DNA of 64,000 nt from Solen grandis. Its lineage: Eukaryota; Mollusca; Bivalvia; Adapedonta; Solenidae. The notes below the pieces were generated by a model, which had not been told where the DNA came from, searched no databases, and saw only the letters and a list, made by a program, of their open reading frames with translations. Below are positions 23,001 through 34,570 of the stretch, in pieces; the first letter of the stretch is position 1, and each line of letters begins with the position of its first letter. Both the position numbers and the translations under genes were made by a program. The DNA is taken from the NCBI GenBank assembly GCA_021229015.1, contig CM037782.1:36548038-36612037 (forward strand), written 5' to 3'.

Positions 23001-23640
23001 TGGACAAGTGTCCTTCATCAAAGCGGGAGAAACTGCAGCAAGAGGAGGAAAACAGCAGGCATCGATCCTGGATGGTACAACTGGGTGGAATATGGAAGTT
23101 GACCTTGGGACGAGACTTGTTTTCCCAGACATCCTCCAGACTACCCTGAGACCAGATATTGTATTTTGGTCAAGGATTGGGAAGAAGCTCATTGTCATTG
23201 AGCTGACAGTGCCATGGGAGACAAGATGTGAGGAGGCTTATGAGCGGAAGAGAGCGAAGTATACCGAGCTCATGGAACTTTGTAGAAAACAGGGTTGGCA
23301 TACTTGGCTGTTTCCCGTGGAAGTAGGCGTTAGGGAGTTTTGCGCCAAGTCTGTGCATAGACTGATGACAGCAGTTGGAACTACTGGCTGGGATAGAAGG
23401 AAGGCTATCGGAAAACTGAGCCAAGCTGCGGAGCGAGCGTCCAGCTGGTTGTGGATTAGAAGGATGGATAAGAGGTGGAAGCCATCAACCAACACACAGT
23501 GACTGATCACCACTGTGGGCCCACCCGCTATTATAGAGTGTTCATGAATTAATGGGCCGAAACACTCAGCGGGCTTCATGCTGACGATGTTGGTAGAGAA
23601 GCAGTCAACAGACAACGGCAGGAACTGATACAGACTGTAT
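20100..23640 (+). pseudogene. Degenerate LINE with restriction-like endonuclease (R2/NeSL/Hero type)
   Basis: Frames shift repeatedly, so this is a dead copy. In order: an N-terminal zinc finger CNCGKVCKNQRGLRIHQGK (about 20185-20250); a charged linker (20510-20930); reverse transcriptase segments including 'FRTISLLNVEGKVFF' and 'WLDLANAYGSIPH' (21245-21700); a catalytic-box equivalent FMEDLTLTT (about 21837), where the family usually has FMDD; thumb/linker (21905-22816); a CCHC knuckle CSLCDKPGTQEHVLSSC (22840-22890); and a restriction-like endonuclease (RPDIVFW...VIELTVPWE...ERKRAKY, about 23150-23270). This order is that of early-branching LINEs. The 5' boundary is approximate; the 3' UTR probably runs to about 23640. 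Confidence 0.8.
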
Positions 23641-24595
23641 TACACCCACAGAGTTATTCAGGGTGGGGTGATGGTCGTTTCGTCGACCGGTACCATTGCA
23701 CAAGCGTACCATTACCTGAACGTACCTTTTCCGGACGAAGCGTACCACCTATATATTTCAGTGTTGATATTGGGGTGGTTCACTCGATATGTTAATAACC
23801 AACCTTTTTAGACAATAAAAACCCGATTTTAGGCAAATATCATAAATCTGTGAATTACAGATTTTTCTAATAAATTTGACCCACTTTTGGACTTCAAAAT
23901 TAAATTTTTTATAGGGGTGAAGGGTCACACTCCGGGGTCCGCCCACAGAGCCGAGTAGGCAGACGGACCCTTAAATAAAAAGAGTTATCAGACTGGTTCA
24001 CCCGATAACAGAGTATCAATGCAGACGCCCTTAATTTCGCTGGCTTTGTTGGGTCGGACGGATGATTGTGTGGGATGTAGCTAGTTACGTAACTGTCCCC
24101 AAACTTCTTAAGCGGCAGTTTTACTCATATAAAGACTTGTCATTGTGTAGAATTCACAGTGACCTTATGTCAGTTTTTTTTTATTCATTTTTAATACCAC
24201 TAAAAAAAAAAAAAGATATGTAAGATATATTTAATTGAATATATTTGTATTTTAATTGGTATATGAAATCAGTTATCCCTAAATTGTAATATGAATACGT
24301 ATTTTTATTGAATAGACATATTTAACAATTAAGAAATTATTGTCACTTTAAACTTTAGTTAAGTATTTCCAAATATAGATTTTCAAAATATTTCATCTGC
24401 TGATATATTTTCGCCGCGATCGTAGATCGTACAACTTTTCCCATTATTGTTATATCAATGTCGATGATATTTTTATAAATTATTTTTATACATATAAAGA
24501 TTGCTCTTCCTCATAACTTTTTGTGCATATTAAATCTCAACTAGTTTATCATTCGACTATGTTACATCTTTGTGTAAAAATAAGTAATAAAATTA

Positions 24596-24656
24596 GATTC
24601 GTTTCGTCGCCTTGAATATTCAATAGGCAGAAAGTGTGAAGTATTTCACATCCAAT
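24596..24656 (-). repeat. Fragment repeated inverted at 33173-33262
   Basis: 'ttcgtttcgtcgccttgaat', 'attcaataggcag' and 'agtgtgaagtatttcac' match the reverse complement of 33190-33262 with moderate divergence. Related 'gtttcgtcgac' occurs at 23670 and 'cgacgaaac' at 33281-33303. Class unknown. Confidence 0.5.
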
Positions 24657-24758
24657 TACTCTTGCATTAATAATGGTAGTTGTTTAATGCAAGTGTATTT
24701 TGCATTTATATAATTAGCAGATAATTAATCCGATATGGAGCACATATAAACAAATACC

Positions 24759-24786
24759 GTCGTCATCACCACCATCATCATCATCA
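24759..24786 (+). repeat. (CAT/CAC)n microsatellite
   Basis: Reads gtcgtcatcaccaccatcat and continues as CAT repeats. Confidence 0.8.
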
Positions 24787-25152
24787 AGTACAAAAAAGAC
24801 CGAATAATGAGTGACAAAAACATGTTTATTCAACTTAAACTAGTGTGCGATTAATTATGTATGAATGATCCTCTCCCATTCGGAAAACAATATATATACG
24901 TACATTTAACAAATACTGAGTGATAAAAAGTGTCTATTCCCCCTAACACCTGTTTCTCCGTATAGAATACAATTTGGAGTACTATTTTTGACATTTAAGA
25001 CATATTTTAAAAAATTCGATTGAACTTTTTCTAAGATATTGTTATTTCCATGTCCCCATATTTTACAGCCATATAATGAAATAGATCAATTGGTAAATCA
25101 ATACTTAAAGATAAATGTTACACGTACACAACTTTTTGCATACATGGTACAG

Positions 25153-25240
25153 GCCCGGATCCAGCGGGGGGCCGAGGGGGCCTTGGCCCCCCAGCTGCCC
25201 AGGTCATACATTTTTTCTAGGCTATAAATCCCTTGATTAC
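25153..25240 (+). repeat. GC-rich terminal-like fragment, copy 1 (copy 2 at 33615-33695)
   Basis: 'ggcccggatccagcgggggg' followed by 'ccccagctgcccaggtcata', 'aggctataaatcccttgatt' and 'acat'. The same order occurs at 33615-33695. The block looks like one end of a dispersed element; class unknown. Confidence 0.5.
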
Positions 25241-25329
25241 ATCATAGTAGTGTTGTCTAGAGGAAATCCCCACCGTGGGCCCCCGTACTGAACCACCCGC
25301 ATAACCACCTGACCAGCTAGACTCCTATT

Positions 25330-25643
25330 GTCTTATGGCCCCCTGCTGTTAATGTGTAGGTAATCCGAATCGGCAGTCGTCCATGACTGTGTGATAAGCA
25401 TATGTTTAGGGTATTGCGGACACGTTTACTGATTGAGAGAAATTTTTACATGTCGTCTGCCGAGCGATCTAACAATTGGGAAAAATAGGCAATTACCAAA
25501 AGTTTTTATCAGTTACAACTATAAACTATTCAAGGCAAATGCAGTTTAAGAAATAGCATAAAAATAGTTAAGCTAAACACAACAACTTAGCCGGACATTA
25601 AAATGTAATTAGCATCGAAACAATTTCACTAGAGCCCAAAGGA

Positions 25644-25676
<33 letters not shown>

Positions 25677-26540
25677 CTACTATGACGAAATCTGTTCAGC
25701 GAATTTTTTAATTCACTTTTCTCTACATGTATAAAGTTTTAAATCTTGCATTAAAAGCGGGCTAATAAGCTGCCGGCAGGTTGATGAACTTTCAGGTATG
25801 AACATTTTGCCGATTTCGTTTTTGAAAAAGTAAAAGGCATCTCAAAACCCTTATTTAAGTGCCCCCCCCCCCCCATATTTATTCACCCACCCAAGTTGCC
25901 CAACATGTGTGGGCATCTGTTTTCTGATAAGCAAGGCTGCCACAGTCTGTCACGATGTGTCTGTCACACAGGTATTATTCAAGATCCAAGTGTATGTATG
26001 CTATATTTGGGGGTTGAACATAGTCATTCACAGTTTGTAAAGGAAATAGTTGTGAATATACCAATTACGCAATCCTAAATACCAGAAATTATTCTATCAG
26101 TTCTTTTTTAAATTTTTTTTATTTAATTAAATATAAATCTTTATTTGTTTTCTTTCTTACTTTGTTGGTTGATTTTGTTATTTCTTATACATTTTGTTAT
26201 TTCTTTCCTTCATTCTTTTAGTTCTCATATATATTTTAATTTATATTTTATTTTGATTTTTAAAATTTATCATAAAAAGCGACATTAAGTTTGGAAATAA
26301 TTTATTACTAAATACTTTCATTCCCTCAATTCTTCCCTTAACTCATGTTTATGCCAGAATATCAACACTGTTTTAAATACTTGATTTTTGTTTGTTATGT
26401 CATAATAATATAAATGAAGAAGAAAAACAACACTCATGATTTTCCATAAACTATTTATTAATTTCAATTCAATTATAAAATAAGCACGTTTTACAATGTT
26501 AGTAACGTTTCGTTACATTTCTTAGAGTACAGGATTAACA
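25330..26540. other. Uncharacterised AT-rich interval with simple repeats
   Basis: Holds (AAT)n at 25644-25675, a run of 13 C at 25862-25874 and a T-rich zone at 26100-26270. The last part may be 3' flank of the exon candidate at 26549-26683, with an AATAAA (minus strand) near 26454. Confidence 0.4.
25644..25675 (+). repeat. (AAT)n microsatellite
   Basis: About ten AAT units. Confidence 0.85.
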
Positions 26541-26548
26541 TGAGGAGG

Positions 26549-26683
26549 TCACTTCCATTTATGTCCCATGTAACTCACACCCTCTGGATTTGGTAGACAT
26601 GTTCTACAGCTCTGGAGTACACATTTTGGCATAAGTTCTCTTCTGTGCCATGTTGTTTTGAACTTTCTGGCTAGCGACTTCCT
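26549..26683 (-). CDS. Candidate terminal exon of an unidentified host gene
   Basis: On the minus strand an acceptor TTATGTAG is followed by 44 codons in an open frame to TGA at 26551-26549. The protein reads RKSLARKFKTTWHRRELMPK, then CVLQSCRTCLPNPEG and ends VSYMGHKWK. Composition is protein-like (C-x4-C-x2-C, Trp, Arg/Lys patches), and an AATAAA lies about 95 bp downstream. No upstream exon was found before the repeat at 27148, so the rest of the gene would lie beyond it or be lost. I do not recognise the family. Confidence 0.35.
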   Translation of the reverse strand, partial: RKSLARKFKTTWHRRELMPKCVLQSCRTCLPNPEGVSYMGHKWK

Positions 26684-26689
26684 CTACAT

Positions 26690-27147
26690 AAATACATAAT
26701 CATGCAGTTATAAATTGACACCTAGTAATTAATGCAATAAAGAATATGTAAGGGATCATACAGTAAACAACCCACATTATCACTAACATTCATTAAAATG
26801 TTTATGGCTTTGTGTCTCACTTCCATACTAGCAGGTAATTTAGTTTTGCATTAACCCATCAGAGGTTTTACTGTGACAGATTAGTACTATATTGGCTAAA
26901 GACTCCCTACAGTGATGACCAGCAATTAGCAGGTCTGGTCACAGCAGTTGGGGGCCTGGCTCAGTGGGATACCACATTCCTTTCGAGATGCCTTTAAAAA
27001 GGTAATGATTTTTTTTTTGCTGTAGCAAACTGCAGAGTAGATGCATACCTATCGCTAGCCATGCAAATTAAACTTAACCAGAAATGGGTTTTGTTTCTTA
27101 ATGCCATCAGCTTTACTACTTTACATAACTTTTTAAGTTTCATTTTT
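26690..27147. other. Uncharacterised interval
   Basis: A coding-like patch on the plus strand around 26907-26995 (reads YSDDQQLAGLVTAVGGLAQW) ends in a stop; no supporting neighbours. Confidence 0.3.
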
Positions 27148-28471
27148 AGCTCACCTGAGCACAAAGTGCTCAAGGTGAGCTGTTAGGATCGCCCTTCGTC
27201 CGGCGTCCGTCGTCGTGCGACGTGCGTCGTGCGTCGTCCGTCGTGCGTCGTCAACAATTTGCTTTAAACGACATCTCCTGAAACCGCTGGACAGAATTTA
27301 ATGAAACTTGGCAGGAATGTTCCTTGGGTCAACCTCTACCAAAGCTGCTAAAATAAAGTTGATCCATGTAGAACTCTGGTTGCCATGGCAACAAAAAGAA
27401 AAATAATTTGAAAACTTAAAAAATCATCTTCTTCAAAACTACTGGCCAGATTTTAAAATAAATTGGTACAGATGTTCCTTGGGTCAACCTCTACCAAAGT
27501 TACTAAAAAAAATTCTGATCCGTAAAAAAACATGGCCGCCAGGGTCGGGGCTTATTTGCCTTATATGTATATAGAGAAACCTTTAAACAACTTTGCTTAA
27601 ACTTCGCAGGGATGATCCTTGGGTCAACCTTCACAAAAGTTGCTAAAATAAAGTTGATCCATGTAGAACTCTGGTTGCCATGGCAACAAAAAGAAAAATA
27701 ATTTGAAAACTTTAAAAATCATCTTCTTCAAAACTATTGGCCAGATTTTAAAATAAATTGGTAAAGATTTTCCTTGGGTCAACCTCTACCAAAGTTGCTA
27801 AAATTATTCTGATCCGTAAAAAAACATGGCCGCCAGGGTCGGGGCTTATTTGCCTTATATGTATATAGAGAAACCTTTAAACAACATCTCCTCTGAAACC
27901 ACTGGACAGAATTTGATTAAACTTCGCAGGGATGATCCTTGGGTCAACCTTCACAAAAGTTGCTAAAATAAAGTTGATCCCTGTAGAACTCTTGGTTGCC
28001 ATGGCAACAAAAAGAAAAAAAAAATATGAAAACTTTAAAAATCATCTTCTTCAAAACTACTGGCCAGATTTTAAAATAAATTGGTACAGATGTTCCTTGG
28101 ATCAACTTCTACCAAAAGTTGCTAAAATAATTCCTATCCGTAAAAAAACATGGCCGCCAGGGGCGGGGCTTATTTGCCTTATATGTTTATAGAGAAACCT
28201 TTAAACAACATCTCCTCTGAAACCACTGGACAGAATTTGATTAAACTTGGCAGGGATGATTCTTGGGTCAACCTTCACAATAGTTGCTAAAATAAACTTG
28301 ATCCATGTAGAACTCTGGTTGCCATGGCAACAAAAAAAAGAAATGAAAACTTTAAAAATCATCTTCTTCAAAACTACTGGCCAGATTTTAAAATAAATTG
28401 GTACAGATGTTCCTTGGGTCAATCTATTTATCTCAGGTGGGCGATTTAGGGCCATCATGGGCCTCTTGTTA
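27148..28471 (-). repeat. Hairpin-ended tandem-core repeat, reverse orientation, about 300-bp units (H8)
   Basis: The plus strand starts with the hairpin end 'agctcacctgagcac..gtgctcaaggtgagct', then a GTCCGTCGTGCG microsatellite (27195-27252) and 'caacaattt'. It ends 'aggtgggcgatttagggcca..gggcctcttgtt'. The core holds four units sharing 'gttgatccatgtagaactct', 'ggttgccatggcaacaaaaa' and 'tcttcttcaaaactactggc' (unit starts near 27358, 27655, 27974 and 28309). Open frames at 27932-28192 and 28201-28458 derive from these units. Confidence 0.75.
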
Positions 28472-28474
28472 TGA

Positions 28475-29345
28475 AACTAACTCCTGTAAATATTTTTCCT
28501 GAAAGGAATAAATACAAACAGTAGGCCGATACATCATCATGTTCACTGTTTTAATATTTACGAATATGATAATCTACATGTATGTGTATTCATGGTCTCT
28601 TAATATAGAGACACTGGGGTATTTTAAATTTATAAATAAATATGGATATGAAATGAAAGAATTTGAAAAATTCAATCTCATATTTTGGGACAATCCATAT
28701 TTTGTGACAATGTATATGTAGATTATGCATGATCATTCATTCAAATCAAATCCAGGTAATCAGTCATTGAGCATTGTTACTGATAAGTCGATGAATATGA
28801 AATTCTATGCACAGAAAGCACAATTTATGTGCGAAATAAAACGGATATTAAAATTTTTATATTAAATATCAACATCTTTTATTACTGAATATTGTTTTTT
28901 TTTTTTTTTATTGATATAACATTTATCTGGGAAGTCTGTGTGTGAAGGCTGCTTCCAGACCGACAATTAGACAACCAAGATTACCAAGTTCGAGCCTAAT
29001 ACAGCATATACCCGGTATTCCCTTCAGTATATTTAACAAAATATGTTTAAAGTGATTTTTTTCCTCAGATTTAAACAAAACTGTCTTTTGCAATGTTGAG
29101 TCTAAAACTGATGACTCTTCAAAGCATTCACTAATTGATAGTGTACACAAGTCACTGTCTTTTATTTTTGTGTGTGTGTGTGGGGGGGGGGGGGGTCCAA
29201 AAAGCACTTATTATTTATTTTTATGCCAGTCTGCATCCCCCCCTTTACTACCGTCATTTTTTTAATACAACTGTAGTCAAATACTATTGCACAGTAATTA
29301 TTTAAAAACATGGCTTTGCGAAGGTAAAATATACAATTATATCGC
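28475..29345. other. Uncharacterised AT-rich interval
   Basis: Contains a (GT)n-G(n) tract at 29169-29195. No gene recognised. Confidence 0.35.
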
Positions 29346-30154
29346 TAAAGGCTCAGTCCCACTTGACATTTTTGCCTAGGGGATGTACTCCCGATGGAAA
29401 TTGGTGAGCCTCGGGAGGCGTCGGGAACAGGTTCCCCTGTGTCCCGCGGAAGTTTCGAAAGCGTTGCGAGGCATATGGAGTCATCGTTATCGAAGTTTTA
29501 TCGGGGAAAACATATGCACAGCTTCCAGGAAGCTCCTGGGAAGCATTCACGGAGCATCCGCGAAATATTTTTTTTCTCCGAGGAACCCCTTAGGCTTCGG
29601 TGATGTCTCGAAGGTTCGGTGACCTTTTAGTGACACATTCCAGATCTTGTTATAGAATCTCAGAATATTCGCAAAAAATTAGGCAAGCGCACTCTAAAAT
29701 TTGTTGCTTTTTTGGTCAACTTTAGACTGAGACGGTCAAAAAGGCCATGTGACATTGCTGGGGACATCCTCATAAACCTCCAAAAGTCTACCCTTGATTT
29801 AGTCCAACACCAAATTATTATAATCTCCATAATCTTCCCCGAGGCAGCTAGGATGGTTAGATACAACGATACATCCCCTAATCTACGGGGATATTCCCTC
29901 GATGGTGTTTCAAATTCGATGAAGCTCCGGGGCACCTCTCCCGACCATCTGAAAAATTTCACGAGCATCGGGAGCCATCCCCGATAATACAAGGCCATTG
30001 TACCATAACCGAAACATCAGTGAACGTTTCAACGGACTAATCCCGAAGCTTCTCATGGGACTGCTCCGTCCTTTTGGCTCAATCATCTGATGCCATCGGG
30101 AGAAAGTTTTTGTATTTCCCGATGATTTTTCTCCAGTGGGACATTAGGCATTAG
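29346..30154. mobile_element. MITE-like element of about 810 bp
   Basis: The left end 'ctaaaggctcagtcccactt' and the inverted right end 'ctaatgcctaatgtcccact' are imperfect inverted repeats. The interior repeats 'tcccgatgg' and 'ctcggga' motifs and has no transposase. Open frames at 29353-29998 on both strands lie wholly inside and have no domain. Confidence 0.45.
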
Positions 30155-30174
30155 ATCCATGGTCTTCAAGTTAG

Positions 30175-30196
30175 AAAAAAAAAAAAAAAAAAAAAA
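30175..30196 (+). repeat. Poly-A tract
   Basis: About 22 A, followed by further A-rich sequence to 30220. Confidence 0.85.
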
Positions 30197-30654
30197 CAGA
30201 AAAAAAAAGAAACAAAAAAACCCCACAAAAACCCTTCACTTTTATCCCTAGATACCCTTCAGAATGCATCTCCGTCACACTAAAAACCTTTTTAGCATGC
30301 CCTCGAAACCCCCTAGCACTCACATCACATTCAGTCTTTTACTCTTCATTTTCAAATACTCTTTATTACACTCGTTATTACAACGTTTGTATCTATATTT
30401 TGCACGGTGAATCTCTTCTAGCCGTTTTACATTTAGAATTAAACCATCTCTTGTTGTTAACATGCTCTTTTGGTTTTGTATTATAATTATGTGGTGCAAA
30501 ATTGTTTTTAGCACTGCCAAGAAATATATTTTCAATTTTTGTAATCACATTATTTATATCACTCCATTGATATTATTTGTCAAGTGATCCTACTTTTCCT
30601 GCTTTTTCCTATTTTTTTGGTTTAAGTCCTATTTTTCCTACTTTTCCTCAGGGT

Positions 30655-31483
30655 AAGCTTTTGGAATACTTGATTGTCCGTCGTCCGTCAACAATTTTGA
30701 TGTTTACACACTAGATGCCACAATTTTGATCCAATCTTCCTCAAACTTGGTCAGAATGTTTGTCTTGATGATATCTTGAACCCTTTCGAAAATGGGTCAG
30801 GTTGGATCATAAAGTAGGTCAGTAGGTCAAATCTTAGAAAAATAATGTTTACACATTAGAGGCCACAATTTTGATCCAATCTTCCTAAAACTTGGTCAGA
30901 AAGTTTGTCTTGATGATATCTTGAACCCTTTCGAAAATGGGTCAGGTTGGATCAAAAAGTAGGTCAGTAGGTCAAATCTTAGAAAAATCTTGTTTACACA
31001 CTAGAGGCCACAATTTTGATCCAATCTTCTTCAAACTTGGTCAGAATGTTTGTCTTGATGATATCTTGAACCCTTTCGAAAATGGGTCAGGTTGGACCGA
31101 AAAGTAGGTCAATAGGTCAAATCTTAGAAAAATATTGTTTACACACTAAAGGCCACAGTTTTGATGCAATCTTCCTCAAACTTGGTCAGATTGTTTATCA
31201 TGATGATATCTCGAACCAGTTTGAAAATGGGTGGGGCGGACAAAGTAGGTCATAGGTCAAATCTTAGAAAAATTTGTTTAACCTAGGGCAACATTTTTGA
31301 TCCAATCATCCTCAAACTTTGGCAGAATGTTTGTCATGATGATATCTTTTGTGGATGGGGTCAGAAAATGCCTGAACATTGTTTCACCTCATCATCTTAA
31401 TTCTAAAGCAATCTGTTTTGTACAGGCAATGAATGATACTTTTCTCAGGTGAGCGATCTAGGGCCATCTTGGCCCTCTTGTTC
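30655..31483 (-). repeat. Hairpin-ended tandem-core repeat, reverse orientation, 145-bp units (H9)
   Basis: Five units start 'tgtttacaca' or a variant at 30701, 30846, 30991, 31136 and about 31274. Spacing is 145 bp for the first four. Each unit has 'gatccaatcttcctcaaact', 'tggtcagaatgtttgtcttg' and 'ggtcaaatcttagaaaaat'. It ends 'caggtgagcgatctagggcc' and 'atcttggccctcttgtt', the family's terminal palindrome. Confidence 0.75.
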
Positions 31484-31618
31484 GTTTTGCTTTGCAATGC
31501 GTAATTTCATTTGCTGTAAATTATGCTTGTGTTATCATAAAATTCAACTATTGTGGGCAATTAGGGGCATAATGCAATCTCAACATAAAAATAATTTAAA
31601 GGGTTACTCTCTCAGTAG

Positions 31619-31810
31619 TTGTATGCTATCAAAAGTAAAAACATGAATGAAATGCATATTGTACAAGGACTCATGGAAGTTGCAAACAAAAAAATTGAAG
31701 CTGCACGGAAGAAACTGGAAAAGTGTAGAAAGGAAAAGGAGGTTATTGATGCTAAAAAGACTAGGGTGATGGATCGCCTAGTTTCACCTGTGCTTACAAA
31801 GATTAAGTAA
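31619..31810 (+). CDS. Candidate terminal exon encoding a coiled-coil
   Basis: An open frame of 63 codons ends at TAA (31808-31810). A splice acceptor-like CTCTCAG precedes it. The product (NEMHIVQGLMEVANKKIEAA, then RKKLEKCRKEKEVIDAKK) is strongly heptad-like and basic, resembling the C-terminal helix of SANT/hAT-type transposon or nuclear proteins. An AATAAA lies about 235 bp downstream (near 32045). No upstream exon is visible. Function unknown. Confidence 0.35.
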   Translation: MYAIKSKNMNEMHIVQGLMEVANKKIEAARKKLEKCRKEKEVIDAKKTRVMDRLVSPVLTKIK

Positions 31811-32639
31811 AGTGATTCTAGCATAATATGTTATTATTGGAAATCATCTGTCAGTGTCAGATTATGATGATCACTGTTTGTTTCTTAACATGCACAGCCA
31901 AGCCTTGTTTGTGTATGGTGCTTGGCTGTAATGTTTGGGATCATTTATTCTAACCTGTGAGGCCAAAATATGAGTAACAGTACTGATGATGGTTATAATA
32001 TACCCATAAAAATTGTTTATGCTTCTCTTGTATTGATTTTTTTTAATAAAGTTGGTGCAATGATGTTCTTTCTCTGTTAGTGAATCATATTAACAGAACA
32101 AATATTAATAAGTACCTGCTTAATTATCATACATGTTTATTGGAAGTTGTCAGTTTCTTGATTTCTGGTCTTCCTAAAACTTTGGTCATACATGCAGTGT
32201 CTTTGCTAGTGATCAATAGTTAAGTCATTTTGACATGTTCAGTTTAATGTTAGATCACATTATGTAATGTTAAGAGTTCATGTATTGAGTGTGGGGTGCC
32301 TGAAAAGTAAATTTATGTTGATGCCAGTTTTCAAATCTGGCATGATTATAACTAGTGAATTGTTCAATGTTGCTTCTTTATGATGCTTTAAATACTCAAT
32401 AGCTAAGATTTTCCCTAATTATCAATATTATGATGTGTAATATTACTTACAAAACCTTGTTAATCTGTTTCTATGCACTAGAAGATAAAATGTACATCAG
32501 CATTACATGCTTTGCATTATAATGATTAATACAGTGTACAACAATTTCAAATAACTGTATAATGTGACTGTTGTAATAGATTTAAGTAATTTTGGATTTA
32601 TAACAAACGTGCAAGTACAAACTGAGCACCGCATAACAA

Positions 32640-32765
32640 TTGTATTGTTAGTTAGTTAGTTAGTTAGTTTAGTTTAGTTTATTTCAGACAAGAAACATGT
32701 ACAATATACATTTTTATAATACAGACGTCAGTTAATGGCACTGACAAGATATTTGCAATATTTTA
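32640..32765 (-). mobile_element. LINE 3'-end fragment
   Basis: On the minus strand the sequence ends 'tctgaaataaactaaactaa' followed by (CTAA)n (plus-strand (TTAG)n at 32646-32670). The LINE ending at 52079 has the same 'ctgaaataaactaaactaaa' tail, so this is probably a strongly 5'-truncated relative. Confidence 0.45.
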
Positions 32766-33172
32766 AAATGTCAACCAGAGAATTATGTATATGGTGAAAA
32801 ATTTGTACAATTTTTTTTATAAAAATGTGCTGTTTCAGTCCTACTTTTGTCCTACTTTTTTCTTCTATTTTCCTACTTTTGTCCTAGTTTTTCTATATTT
32901 CCATTCCTACTTTTGTCCTACTTTTTCATAAAGGTGTGCTTGACAGCCTGATGATGATGTATAACGTATCTAATTCATTTACTACGACGTTAATTTTATC
33001 CACGTCAATTTCATTTAGAAACTTGTCTTTGTTTTTCAGTCCCATAATTTAGCTTTTTGACTGCTTGACTTTACTTTTATTGGTTTTGTGCCTCTTATTT
33101 TGAGAACAGCACTTATGCGCATCCGAATATAATTCACAAAAGTCATCTACAGTTAGTTACAGTTACACATGC

Positions 33173-33262
33173 GCGAGTAATTATGTGTGAATGACCCTAC
33201 AAAAGTATTTCACACCTTCCACCTACTGAATATTCAGGGCGACGAAACGAATTTTCATTTAC
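33173..33262 (+). repeat. Fragment repeated inverted at 24596-24656
   Basis: 'agtatttcacacc', 'tgaatattcagggcgacgaa' and 'acgaattttcatttac' match 24596-24656 inverted. 'taattatgtgtgaatgaccc' is also similar, in direct orientation, to 24851-24870. Confidence 0.45.
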
Positions 33263-33614
33263 AAAATATAACCAATTCGACGAAACGGTTGGTTGACGAA
33301 ACGACTGTAATTCTTCAGTATGTACAAGAAAAACACACACTGCAACATAAAATAAAGACATAATGATAATCAACATCAGTACATCAAACATAAATAGACA
33401 GTACCTAGTGACCATAATTATTATGCAGCCTTTACTTATAATAGGATATTATCAAAATAATATATAGTATACTATTTTAATGAAACCCATTTTTCCAAAA
33501 CTCAGTATTGGAAACTACAATTAACGCACCATATCAAAATACACATGTATTGAACAACAATAAGACATTCGGACTTAGTATACAATATAACATTACACAT
33601 TTCAAGCATTACCA

Positions 33615-33695
33615 AGCCCGGATTCACTGGGGAGGGGCCTCCCCCAGCTGCCCTGGTATTTTTTATCCAGGCTATAAACTCCTTTGATTACATAC
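33615..33695 (+). repeat. GC-rich terminal-like fragment, copy 2
   Basis: 'agcccggattcactggggag', 'cccagctgccctggta' and 'aggctataaactcctttgat' follow in the same order as at 25153-25240. Both copies run in the same direction. Confidence 0.5.
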
Positions 33696-33789
33696 GCATG
33701 CGTATTGTTGGAAAATGGCGGACGTGTTTTTTTACTGAGTGGATAAAAGTGATAAAATAATGGATTTAAAAATCGGAAATCGATAAATT

Positions 33790-34570
33790 TTGGATCACTT
33801 TGAGTATATTGAGTTAGCCAGTAGTTGTGAGATAAATGTGAACTTATATATGCCGAGAAAACTGAAGAAAACGAAGGAATCTCCGGACAATGGTCAGTTG
33901 GCGGTGAAACGGACCAAGGATCCAAAAGGCGGGATGAACGGAAAAACGAATATACCGGTACAAGGAGAAGGACCAGTGTGGTACAAATTATACAGGTCAG
34001 ATATTTAGCACTCCTCAAAACCAAAACCAAAACCAGACTGTAACTAACAATTTGTCAAATAGTGCTCCTATTATGAATCAACAAGGTCAATACATGGTCA
34101 TGATGTCCGCGTCCCCTGTGTTATGTAATAATGGCCAACAGCAAAACACACAGTCTTACTCGGCCAATACACAAACAGACATGTTCTCAATTATTTTGCA
34201 AAGACTGGACGCATTGGACAGTAAACTGAAACAACTTGACTCCATCCAATCCACGGTGAACAAATTGCCCGTGCAAGTCCAGGATAGCGGTCAAAAGATC
34301 AGCGTCATAGAATCTCGGCTAAGCGACCTAGAAAAAAGTCGAGCTTTTGACACAAGTATGCTCGATAGCATCAATCAGAAACAAAAAGAGTTGGATACGT
34401 TATTCGATCAGATAAAGAAAGAAGAAATCAGAGAAAAAAGAAAGAAGCACAACTATAGGAAGATATCATAGATTTAAAGAGCAGGAGTACGAGAGACAAT
34501 TTATTATTTTTCAATTTACCTGAAGAGAAAGATGAACAATGCAAAGACATCAAATTTTATTGAAGAGAAA
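33790..34570 (+). pseudogene. LINE ORF1 (L1-like), 5' part, interrupted by a YR retrotransposon
   Basis: ORF1 proteins of this LINE type bind the element's RNA and form coiled-coil trimers. The N-terminus MPRKLKKTKESPDN (33850) is followed by a frame change near 33980, then a Gln/Asn-rich linker and a coiled coil (LQRLDALDSKLKQLDSIQST; SRLSDLEKSRAF). A second frame change near 34455 gives the RNA-binding-domain entry DIIDLKSRSTRDNLLFFNLP. Coding stops abruptly at 34570 where the Ngaro-type element begins and resumes at 39544. No reverse transcriptase ORF follows, so the copy is also incomplete at the 3' side. Confidence 0.7.

Larger units (their letters stand above)
23650..25150. other. Uncharacterised interval with short repeats
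   Basis: Contains repeated 'cgtacc' motifs (23689-23748), a (CAT)n tract (24759-24786) and a fragment shared with 33173-33262. Otherwise AT-rich, without coding signal. Confidence 0.35.
30572..32951. mobile_element. Possible DNA element with TGTCAAG ends
   Basis: TGTCAAG at 30578 and its inverse CTTGACA at 32939, with clusters of 'cctactttt' just inside both ends (30590-30650 and 32840-32925). The ends share the TGTCAAG core of the element at 16132-17852. No target duplication could be fixed. It would enclose a tandem-core repeat (30655-31483) and the exon candidate at 31619. Confidence 0.3.

Noticed and set aside
29353..29998. Four overlapping frames of 65-112 codons
   Set aside because: All lie inside a MITE-like element with inverted ends and have no domain.
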